A stretch of 64,000 nucleotides of DNA, taken from contig NW_024037058.1 in NCBI RefSeq assembly GCF_015706575.1, forward strand, positions 4,209,754-4,273,753, written 5' to 3'. The position numbers and the translations under genes are program-made. Position 1 is the first letter of the stretch. Each line of letters starts with the position of its first letter. The notes under the pieces were generated by a model. The model did no database searches and was not told the DNA's origin. It saw only the letters and a program-made list of their open reading frames with translations. Positions 46,975 through 58,200 of the stretch are shown here, piece after piece. The stretch is from Patiria miniata. Its lineage: Eukaryota; Echinodermata; Asteroidea; Valvatida; Asterinidae.

Positions 46975-49900
46975 ACCTGGTGCACAATAGTGTGCTTCTT
47001 AGGGTTCTCGCGTAACATAGAAAGCGCCGACCAAAACTTTGAATAAGGGGACAACATTTCAAGCAGTTAAACAAAAAAACCAAAACAATATAAAAACAGA
47101 CAAAAAGAACGCATTATATGCATCATTCTCGGAAACAGTTCCTGCAACAAGCTAGAAGATTAAATTCTGATCTTAACTTTGGATATATGATTATTTGGAT
47201 CACAGAGTTATTTCCTTTTTGAAAGAAAACCCCAAAGTTATCAGTTATTACATGTAATAAGCTTAAGTGGAAAAACGTGCAATCTGGCACAAGAATGTTT
47301 AAAAAAAACTCACAAAAATGATGATCTCAGTGTCCTCACGAATTATTCCTTACTGCACTCCCACAAGCTTCACCAATTATTTTCTACTTTGTCACGGCCC
47401 TCCTGAAAAATAATCTTTCCCGCGAGATCCAAACATCTCTGGCAGAAACTTAATGAAACAGACAGAAAGAGGGACAGGGAGCGAACCAATATCAGACGTG
47501 TTCGAGCATAACGCGACTGAGTTTTACCACGACTGAGGTTTTTAACTGTCAAGAAATGGATGTTAATGGCGCTCCTAAGGCAATCAATGTAAAGTGCGAC
47601 CGCGGCTTTGTTTGGACTTCGGTGCGTAATCGTCGCGAGGAAAGCAACCAACAGACGTGACTGTTACATGACTACGAACCAGCTCTGAATACAGATATAC
47701 ATGAATTTGTCGGGGAAAAAAGAGTTGATTAAAACCAAGCCTAAAGTCCATCCGACGATTTTGTATCTGAAACCACAGTATTTTGAAAACAGGAATATAG
47801 CATGGACTTTGTGTAGGAAGGGGTTATGCAAGCCCCCGTTTAAACTGGCATTCCGTAGTCGCACAGAAACAAAAAGTTTTGTAGACACGACTTTAGTCAA
47901 CAAGTTTGATGCAAAGTTTAATGTCTTGTTTTGTCCATCAACAATTATAGAGTTGTGCTTACAACCATGAACGGGTGAAGTGTGTGATGTTGAGACGATT
48001 TTTTTTAACACAATGCATTTACAATCCTTTTAGACGATGCAGAGTCGTTTCTAACGACTACAACAGTTGATCTGTTGACGTGTTTGCCTGTGGTCACTCG
48101 AAACTGTTTCGCACGTCGAACTTACCAATCTTTAGTTCAGTGCGACTCTTGAACGCCAGTCACAACCAGTAGGGCGAACCTACCCGAACAAGGACCGTTG
48201 ATCGTCACGCGGAGATCAGTGAGTAGGCCTACATAACGACCCTGTATCCTTCAAAAGCAGTGGGGGTATGCATTTTTCCATCCGACAATGTATTTATAGA
48301 AACACAAAAACACATCAAATGATTCTTTGGTCTCCGGTATGGGCGTTAAACATGATTTTGTTTTCCCATTGACAGTTTCCTTCTAAAAGTCTCTATTAAA
48401 AGAAAGCGTGACACAGAATAGGAGTTTTAGTGTGATAACGCAGAGATTTTGTCAAATTAAGGTTGGCCAACAGCCACCGATGCAAAGTTTAGTGGCGTGG
48501 GTGTCTCCTAAATATAAACGCTTGTTATACACGCATAATGCGTTAGGAACGCATAAAGCGTTAGGAACAGCCGTTTACACATGTATTTTCTCAATTCGTT
48601 ATTACACAATGCATTTTCAACACTTCTAATTTGCCGCTATATACAGGTATACTTTTCAACGCCATGACGACGACGGTGGGTATATCTCTATCACAAGCAA
48701 ACACCTTGTGTTTAAAGGTGTTCTATTTCATTGAGAGGTGAAATAAAGTTCAACACTTCAAAATGGGGAAGAAATCACAAAGAAGACAGCCAAATTGACA
48801 AGGAATCGATCTTTCAACCTCTTACAGGGGCAAACTGGCGTTCCAATTTAATGCAACCGCGACCGAGGAAAGACTAAATCCTTGATTGCTGATTACGTCC
48901 ACGGCTATTGATGCTTCCTCCTGGATCGCATGAACCAAAGAAAAAGAAAGAACCCCCACACAGATGTAAAGTTAATCATTTGACAGTGTACGTGAGCGCC
49001 AATGTTGGCGATGTCAAGTTAATGAGATTGGCCGCATGTACAGGACGTCGGGGTGCTATCTGCAGGCTGGGATCTCCACGCAGTGATGGCGGCGGAGTCT
49101 CGTTTGGAGTGGAACACGTGTTGGCTCTTCGGAACACCGGATGCTCTTGTCGCTTTTACTCTCCAGCCAGATTTAAACTGATGGTATCGCACACGGCTAA
49201 TAAATTGCTCTTTTGGTTGACTTGTTTATTTTATCAGGGAAGCGTTAAGTAAACGCGTCTAGCTTTCAGCAATGTTTTTAAGACAACCTAGGGCCGTGCC
49301 CGAAACTTCCAGAGCTACGGCATTGTCTACTGTGATCTTTTTCCCACTAAACGCACTTAATTTTCGAAGACCCAAGCCATTCGATGAAGAAAGAGAAAGA
49401 ACGGCACTACATGACCCGCATATTATTTATTTATACAAACAAAATAAATACAAAGGTCCAAAACGTTTTCATACAGCCATCCAATCACAGACCATCTTAT
49501 ACTAAAATGCCTTTCAACAATTAGGCTGGGCTTGCCAAGTCGAGATAGAGCGAGAGTCTCAGTTAAAGACATTGTTTACATACACTCGCGATCAGTCACT
49601 CTAATCAGAGGACAACAGACTTAACTAGCTAGCCCTTACGGTGCAGACCAGTAAATACATGTCCATATACACAAAAGACAAATCGGGGTAAAAAAATCGG
49701 GGAAATACTCCACTGCCCAAGGTTTTCAAGACGTACATCCAATTAAAGCTCGATAACTGTTCAATTTTTGTGGGGTTGATCGATGACTTTGGGGTGATTT
49801 TCCCCTCCAAATAATTATGATAATAATAATAATTATGACCACACCTAAAAGTCCATCGCCATTTATAAAATGGTCCATCTACTCCAATGCAAAATGAATA

Positions 49901-50935
49901 ACTTTTTGGTCCAATGTGATCCTCGTTTTCTCTGAAATTTGAAAACAAGTCTTGATTACACATTGGACCCTATACTTGCTACACACCTTCAAATGCAAGC
50001 CAGGGGCCACAAAACTCTCTATTCAGAATGAAAATGAGGGCATACAAATGACGATTTGTTCAGCGTACTGAGACAATTTCCGACCTATTTGAAATCCGCA
50101 GTGCAACCCACGGCTATGGGGAGGAAATTTGTGGAACAAAGATCAATCCAACACGAAAACACACACCGAAGTGAAATGCAACTGTGACGTAAAGAAAGCA
50201 AGACTATCAACTGGAATCATGGCGGACATAGCAACCGATTGAATAGCAAACACGTCTACTTCATGTTGGCAAATATAGCGACAGCGACGTATCGTGCAGA
50301 AGTAGTGGGATAATTAATAGCGTAATAATGGACCATTATGCGCGAATGCGTTTGAGGGATCGAAACAGTCAACTTTAAAATATAATTCATTAATTCAAAG
50401 TCGGTCTATATTTGACAGGTTTTTATACTTCCTGATCGATTTTTTGAGGTTTTTTTATTATTAATTACGGGAAGCGGGGGAATTCAGAAGTCACTGAATT
50501 CTGACAAGTAACTTCAGAAAAAAAATGAGCAAAAAAAAAAACCATTTCAGAAGTTGTTATGGTGTTATTAGTAACGCAGTTAATGATATGCTTTCATTTC
50601 ATTCACACAAAAACTGTACAATTTCATACAGGCACTGCAATAACAAAAGCCAGATGGCCATTATAAATATATACATGTATTCACAAAAGGTAGTGTGAAA
50701 ATTCGTAATAAATATTGCTACAAAATACAAAACAGGTGTGAAGAAAAAAGTACAATCAGGGTTGCTTCATATAGTATAGTACTGTCCATGCTTGCATAGA
50801 TAGGCTGAGACAAGCAACTGTTGTCCTGAATTGTGTTTCTACACAATTGACAACTCAAGTGTTTTTTTGGGACAGGTGATGTTCATTTTTGAACAGGTAG
50901 TTTTTTCTTTGGAACAAGCAGTGTTTCGCCATGGA

Positions 50936-51042
50936 CAGGGGCGTAAATCCGGGGGTTGGGGGGGGGGGGGGAAGATGGGGTATATATCACCCCCCATTTT
51001 CTTTTGACCAGGGGGGGATGGGCTATTGAATCATCCCCCCAC
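50936..51042 (+). repeat. G-rich interspersed repeat beginning CAGGGGCGTA
   Basis: It begins CAGGGGCGTAAATCCGGGGG and continues through GATGGG and GATGGGCTATTGAATC. Related heads occur at about 31727 (CAGGGGCGTAAGTG) and 54811 (CAGGGGCGTAGCACG), each followed by a G- or C-run. Likely the 5' ends of one DNA-transposon-derived family. Confidence 0.6.
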
Positions 51043-51221
51043 CAGGCGCGGTTTCAGGGAGGCGTGCTGAAATGTAGACCGGTTATGTAGACCGTTCGCA
51101 TGTACATTCCAATCCTTCTTTTTGCTAATGCAATTTCTTTTTAAGGAATTTATTTTGGGGGGGCTAGACAAAATTTTGGGGGGCTAAAGCCCCCCCTAGC
51201 CCCCCCGTAGAACCGCGCCTG
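51043..51221. mobile_element. 179-bp TIR element nested in G-rich repeat
   Basis: The ends CAGGCGCGGTT and AACCGCGCCTG are 11-bp inverted repeats. C-runs on both flanks (CCCCCCAC and CCCCCCCAC) could be a target duplication but are low-complexity. The interior has runs of G and C. Confidence 0.6.
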
Positions 51222-51534
51222 CCCCCCCACTTGATGTGATGAGGATTTTGAGGTATTTTCAGAACGTCCCAACAACTCAAATGTATTCAATTGCGCTGAA
51301 AAGTGGAGAAACAAAGTACAAAAGCTTTAAAAAGGTAAGGGCGAGTATACATCTTGATATACATCTTTATCCTGAAGAGTGCCCCTAGTGTCATATGGTG
51401 TCCAGCCCCCCCCCCCCCCACCTCCCCCTTTTTCGAAGTTACACGGCCGGGCAATTTTAGGATTTTGGTTATCTTCCATCCCCCCACTCGCCAGCACAGA
51501 TTTGCGCCACTGCCCATGGAACATGCTATATGTT

Positions 51535-52075
51535 CTGTTTGGAATAGACAGCGTTTTCTTTGGACGAGGCTGTACTGTGTTCCATTCAGAACAGGTGGTA
51601 GTGTACGTGAACTATATACACCCCGAGGACAGACAGACAAAGGGAAAACAACAGATTCTTTGTTGTCCTCGAGAGTTCATCTTTTATTGAAAACAGTCCT
51701 CGGTCGTGCGTTTGTGTGCTTAGTCTATGGGAGAGTGTTATATTACAGGGACAAAGGAAAAGACAATGCCTTGTCCTCGAGAGAATAGTAAAACACGACT
51801 TGTGTTTTACTATACTCTCGAGGACAAGAGTATAGTAAAACATGACTTGTGTGTTCCATTTGGAATAAGCAGTGTTACCCATGGAACTGGCAGCAATCTG
51901 TTTGGAACTGGCAGTGTAATTCCATTTGGAACAAGCAGTGTTTCCTTGGAACAGGCAATGTACCCAATGTAAACAGGCTCAGATTGTTTAGGAACAGTGT
52001 GTTCCTTGAAGCAGGTTGTGCTTTCATTTGAACAGCCAGGCTTTCCCATGAAAAAGGTGGTGCTCATAACGGTAC
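51535..52075. repeat. Degenerate minisatellite of TTTGGAACARGCAGTGT units
   Basis: Words such as TTTGGAATAGACAGCGTTTT, TTTGGAACTGGCAGTGT, TTTGGAACAAGCAGTGTTTC and TTGGAACAGGCAATGT recur irregularly. Earlier related words start at about 50910. It explains several short open frames on both strands. It lies downstream of the CENPJ stop and may be transcribed in its 3' UTR. Confidence 0.7.
51770..51828. other. Long hairpin, 27-bp arms and 5-nt loop
   Basis: The left arm CTTGTCCTCGAGAGAATAGT plus AAAACAC is mirrored by GTGTTTTACTATACTCTCGA plus GGACAAG, one mismatch. A third half-copy (GAGTATAGTAAAACATGACT) follows at once. It could fold in a CENPJ 3' UTR transcript. Confidence 0.8.
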
Positions 52076-52288
52076 AGACTGTGGTACATGATCAGTGTCA
52101 TGTACTGCCACATCTGCACCTCCCATCTGTTCTGGAATGAGACCTCAGTTTTAAAGCAGCCCAAGTGAAGCTGGACTTAGTGTTAAGTCCATATCTTAAA
52201 AGCCCTGCATCTTTTAAGTCTGCTCCATAAAACCCTGCTTTCGAATGGACAACCGATCAACTTCCCCACACGATGTCTCTCCCCTTGT

Positions 52289-55200
52289 TCATTTCTTGTC
52301 TAAGATAATCCTCCCTTCCTTGTCTTTGACCCTTATCCTCCCTGTGGAATACCTTGTCTCCTGTCGACCATCTGGAAACACTGTCTTCACTGTCCCATCG
52401 GGGTACTCTCTCCTCTAAACAAATTAAAGGGAAAATAAATCAATAAAAAACAAACCTCAATACACACAATGAAGGTATTTTTTTTTATTCAAAGAGACAT
52501 ATTTACACAAGCGTCTCAGTCTTCACAGCAGCACCAGGGACGTATCATAAGTCCTACGTCTCTCATAGGTCCGACGCCTCATAAGTCCAAAATGTAGGAC
52601 TTATGAGGCGTCGGACTTATGAGGTATAAATTCCGCCTCGTAGGTCCGACGCCTAATAAGTACAACGCCTCATAAGTCCGACAATGGACAAACGCTGATT
52701 TGGACTTCTGAGGCATCGGACTTATGAGGTGTCGGGACTTATGAGGCATCGGAGCTATGGGGCGTCGGACTTATAAGCGGACCCTGCAGCACCAGGCTGG
52801 CCAAGTGAGGGCCAAAGAAATAATTTGGGGGTTGAGGCAAACATACATATAGAAAAATCACGTAGAAAACTTAAAAACAAAAAATTGATGGGGGGGGGGG
52901 GGGGGCAGAGAGCTGGAAACAGTTGACGCTTGGGGAGGAGGGGCTGTTCCAAACCATTCATATTCCTATTTATGTACATAAAGTCATGTTTCAGGGCCAT
53001 TTTCGAGGGTTTCCAGTCTAACATATAAATTCAATGTGCAGTATAATATAGACTGCAAGTCTCTTCTTTTCCTTCATCTTATTTTTCCTCTCTTTTGTTT
53101 GAGCTTCTTGGGGTGGGGAACTGGGCACAAGGACGATACTTGGAGGGGGAGCCTTCTTGTACCTTAATTTTTTTTCTTTCTTTTACTCACTTTCTTTTTT
53201 TTTTTTTTTTTGGGGGGGGGGGGTAAACCAGGATACTCCTCTAAAAAGCAGGAAAACAAAGCAAAACTACACAAACACACATAAAGGAATTGTTACTCCC
53301 TGAGTCACTTGTATTGAAATGTGACAGAAGAGCTTTCACAAAGTTTAAAGGGAATGTACATCATTGGCTTTTGCTGTAATTTTCAGAAATGGAGTATTTG
53401 AGGGGTTAGTATAATATATAAAATATTGTTACACTGACATGTTTGAAGTTTTATGTTCGAAAATGCTGGTAAAACCAAAAAACCAGTAGTCTGGTTCCCT
53501 GGCTCCACTAAAGATAAAATGGATCAATTTATAGTTGCCAGAAAATTGTAAGGTAAGGGAACCAGTCTAGCTGGCCTGCACCCGTTCATGAACATGAAAC
53601 CAATACCAAACAAAATTTGGACTGAAAAAAGGTAAATTTGGAGCAGTAGTTTGAAATATAGTTAGGTTTTTCCAACGGTGGTCGGCCGACCACCGTTGGA
53701 AATGTATACAATATACCATTTTCTTGAATATGACTTCACACCAGGTGCCATAATTTTACAGGATGCTTTAGACTGTCATTTACCAACATCCTAGTAAGGT
53801 ATTTCTTAAAAACTTGGTAGTTTTATATTTCGATGTTTGCAAATGTTGTATATTCCCTTTAAGGGTTAATCCACATTCCTTTATTTTCAAGGGTTTTTTT
53901 TCTATTGCCGCCAAAGTTTGATACAGGATATGTACAGAGCTGGGGATGGATAGAAATAACTTTTGGACACGTCGAGAATTTTCAAAAAGTTCAAACCCAT
54001 AATTTCTCTAACAGCTGGTAACGCTGTCCATCGGAACTTTGTTTCACCGAATATGCGATTATTTGAAACTCTCTGATCAAGTTTTGCACATGTAAGCTAC
54101 AACTGCGGTCACGCAAAGTGCGCCGGTTAAAATGTGCATGCAGCGATCGATATTATGAACAGCTGGAGTGTTTTACAGGTATTTATTAAGGATGGGAACA
54201 ACTACCCACTGTCAACCAAAAAGTGGTATCTGCCAATAAAAATGCCGCAATAAAAATAACATCATGTCGTGTGCATATTTTAATTTTTTTTTTCTTCGAA
54301 TATTCAAACAAGCAAAAAGCTATTCAAATTTTCAGTTGATGATCGAATATTCGAATATTCGGTATACTCGGGACAGCTAACAGCTGGTTTATTGGGTATG
54401 ATCTCCAGACTCTGATAACAGCTCAATCTATCAACACAAAGTGCGGCAGACTAAAAGCCCTTTCACGCATGGCTTTTAGGCAACAGCAATTTACTGAATC
54501 AATCACAGCGGGCCTGCGTTTTATCTTAAGATGAATCGTCTGGAGTGTCTGCAGATATGTAAAAGCTCAAAACACTTGAGATGTTTTGACAGGTCGTTAT
54601 CAGTCTGCGGAAGTACGTATGACTGATGATAATTTTCCAAATAACATACTCATGCTGTGTACACATCCTTTTGTGATGATGATTGACAGTTGAGATTTTG
54701 AGTTCAGATAACCAGCCCCCCCCCCCCAAAAAAACCCCAAAGCTGTGCTCTTTTATTGCTCATGTTGAATAAAATTATGACTTTTTTTATTAAGCCGCCC
54801 CGCTGCACCAGGGGCGTAGCACGGTCATTTTTATTGGGGGGGGGGGGGGGGGTACAATGTTGTGGAAACGGCACTTGCACATCCGTTGTGAAATGTAGAC
54901 AGGTTTTTTTTCTCCGGACACTTGGCCTTCGTAAAATCAAAAAGCAGGGGGGGGGGGGGGCTAGTACCATCTGTCGATGGGGGCGCTGTTCAAAACCGAC
55001 AATTATGCACACAAAGGGCCAATATATGGTGCTTTTCAGGGCGATACATATGCTAAATTCGGAAAAAGGCACCCAAAACGGAAGATGTAACAAAAAAGGG
55101 CACCACTTCTATTTAGATAAGGGCACTTGTTCAGAAAAAAAAGGGCACTTCGTAAAAAAAGGGCTCTCTTTACAAATTATTTGGGGCGTAAGCCCGTTAA

Positions 55201-58200
55201 AAAAAAAGGGCATTTGAATGGAAAAAGGCAGTCTTTACAAAAAGACTGGGCTGTAAATACATGCGTAATATTAACCCTTCTACTGTCTGAACAGTCAAAG
55301 ACAATCAATCCTCTTCCCCTGCCATGCCTTTTACACAGGCCAGTCACCAACAGTCAGATCATATTTCAAACAAGCACTGTGACTAGTCAAATTCAGTCAA
55401 CAGTTAAAAGTAGGCAAGTGGTAGACACAGCTGGCTTTATCAATCACCTAGAGTCAAAACACAGCTGCATCAAGTTACAGAAACAGTCAAAGCCAGTCAG
55501 TCCTGCTTTATGTAGGCTGAGTGCTCTTAAAGGGAATATACAACATTTGCAAACATCGAAAAATAAAACTACCAAGTTTTTAGGAAATACCTTACTAGGA
55601 TGTTGCTAAATGACAGTCTAAAGCATCCTGTAAAATTATGGCACCTGGTGTGAAGTCATTTTCAAGAAAATGGTATTTTTGTATACATTTCCAACGGTGA
55701 TCGGCTGACCACCGTTTCAACTACTGCTCCAACTTTACAATTTTTTTCAGTCCAAATTTTGTTTGCTATTGGTTACATGTTCATGAACGGGTGCAGGCCA
55801 GCTAGACTGGTTCCCTTACCTTACAATTTTCCGGCATGTATAAATTGATCCATTTTATCTTTAGTGGAGTCAAGGAACCAGACTACTTGAACATTTTTGT
55901 TTTTCTTGGTTTTTCCAGCATTTTCGAACACAAAACTTCAAACATGTCAGTGTAACCATATTTGATCTATTATACTAACCCCTCAAATAGTTCATTTCTG
56001 AAAATTACAGCAAAAGCCAATGATGTACATTCCCTTTAACTGTTAAAACACAGTCACTTGATTGATTTTGACTGAAAGGACAACTTTGATAAGAATATAT
56101 GTTTGCATACGAGGGTTTACATATTGCCTTTCAATATCGCAATATTGCCCTGACCTTGTACTGGGTAGTATGGACCTCCCTCTGGCCATTAGGGAACTCC
56201 ATGGTTCTGTTGCCATTCTTCTCAGCTCGGAGCACCGTTCCGTCAGGGAAGATACTTTCTTCGTTACCGTTGGGAAACAGGTATTTGATGGTCTGGTCAG
56301 GGAACGTGATCTCCTTGGTGCCATTAGGATAGTGTTTCTCAGTTTGATTGCTAGACAGGATAACCAAAAACCAAAGGATATGTCACTATACTAAAGTGAT
56401 TCCATCAATATTGAAACTGGTGGGTTAAGACACAGTTAAGGCAAGCGAAACTTTTCTATGAAGGTGGGGATGATGTGCAAATGACAGGCATGCAACTGAG
56501 AATTTGGGAAACACGACTATTTTGAGGTTTGTTGCGCCATTTATACCCCTAGTCCATGGTGGGGTCAGTGCAATAATGGGTATGTCTTCATATATAGTTT
56601 GAAGTCTATACACAAATCTGCGGTGGCACCACAGGCTCGTACGAGTCGTACACGGGGAGTACGCACGCACTCCGGGCTAATTCGACTCAATAGGAATTGT
56701 ATCTGGAATACCAAAATGCACGTGCGCCTCGTTGTTAAGAACGCAGGCAACATGCACGTGAGCATGACACCACCGCAATAACGGCTTTAAATTCTTTAGG
56801 GTTGGAATTCGGGTGGTGCTCAATTTGCAAAGTGACTCAGGCAAATGTATTAATTTCAAAATCTCCACTATGTGCTAAACGAGTTAGATTGTACAACGTT
56901 TCTACGCATGTGGATTGTTTCACCTAAACGTAATGCATCACTACTAAAACTGATTTTATTTTGTTTAACAATTCTTGTTTGAAAAACTATTTTCTTGTTC
57001 ACTCCCTAGAAAAAGTTCTAGGGAGTGACACAAGAATAGTTTTCCGGAATTAACATTTCTGTCTAATTTCAAGAACAGCATTTTGAGCAGAGTGCCTTTC
57101 AAAACCGAAAGGCAAAACAGCTACCCCAAAAGATGTTGATCATATTATCTTCCCATAATGCACAAGGTTAGCATCAAAACGTTAAAGTTTGCTGAAAGTA
57201 TGAGATGGTCTGTATGCAGCATATGCACATGCTGGGCAGTGACTCGCGTTAAGTTACGTAACCCTTAAAGGAGCTGGGTTATTTGGGCCATGCCGCCCCC
57301 TCAACTCTCGGCTGTGGAACGATGACAAATTATGAAATTTGGCACATACATAGATCAACTCAATCAATATAAATATACCCATAAAATTTTATTACTAAAT
57401 ATCAAAGGGTTATTGCCTAATTAGTTACACCACATGCACCCATGATAATCCTGCTTTACAATGTATGTATGGGGAAATTCTATTTTTGCCATGCGCAAGA
57501 CTTTAGGCTATAAAATCATGACAGCTTGGGGCGTGAACAAAGTTTCGCCAATAATATCACAACAAAAGTGCAGGGGTGGATCCCCCCCCCCCCTATTAGG
57601 GTTAAGTCCCAGCACCATGGAAGAGTGATGTGCGACAACATACTTGCTGAATTGTATGATTTCTAGACCATCAGGGTAGGTTGTGTGTGTCGTCTGTGTC
57701 TCTGCATAGTAGTACATCTAACAAGTAGAAACCACAAAATATTGGTCACAGATGGATGCCACCAAAGCGACTGAATCAGCGAGTTAAAAAAAAAAAGGTA
57801 GAATAGTTCACGATCATTGATTGATGCAAGTTTTTTTTACATTGATCTCGGCATGGCAGTGTATTAAAATAATCAATCACAATTAATTGCATTTGGATGA
57901 CTCGATAAAAAGAAGCCCATCACTGAATAATATACAAATTAATCTTCTCAAGATGTGATTAAAGGTAATATTCAACATTTGCAAACATCAAAAAACAAAA
58001 ATACCAAATTATGAAATACCTTACTTGATGGAAAGTGAATAATAGTCGCAAACATCCCGTGAAATCATGGCACCTGCTTTTTTCTCTCAAATACTGCCCC
58101 CAATTTACCAAGTTGATTTAGTTCACATTTGTTTGCAATTGGGTACAACTCCATGAATGGATACAAGCCAGCCAGTCTGGTTTGTGACCGGACAATTCCC

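Larger units (their letters stand above)
46975..52288. other. Spacer between convergent GPCR and CENPJ
   Basis: The two genes converge here, so both 3' UTRs lie in this stretch. No supported coding exon was found. Up to about 50900 it is featureless AT-rich DNA. From 50936 on it holds the G-rich repeat, a nested 179-bp TIR element, a hairpin and a degenerate minisatellite. A TTTATT at 51683-51688 (AATAAA on the minus strand) could be the CENPJ poly(A) signal. No canonical signal was found close to the GPCR stop. Confidence 0.5.

Noticed and set aside
47701-47970. 89-codon plus-strand open frame after the GPCR
   Set aside because: No splice partner, family resemblance or signal; its opposite strand is also open, so chance is likely.
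51287-52067. Several 80-145-codon open frames on both strands
   Set aside because: They run through the degenerate TTTGGAACARGCAGTGT minisatellite and C-runs; both strands are equally open, as expected for repeats.
54704-55217. Overlapping open frames rich in Gly/Pro and Lys
   Set aside because: Produced by poly-G/poly-C runs and GGGCA-AAAA repeats; no conserved motif.
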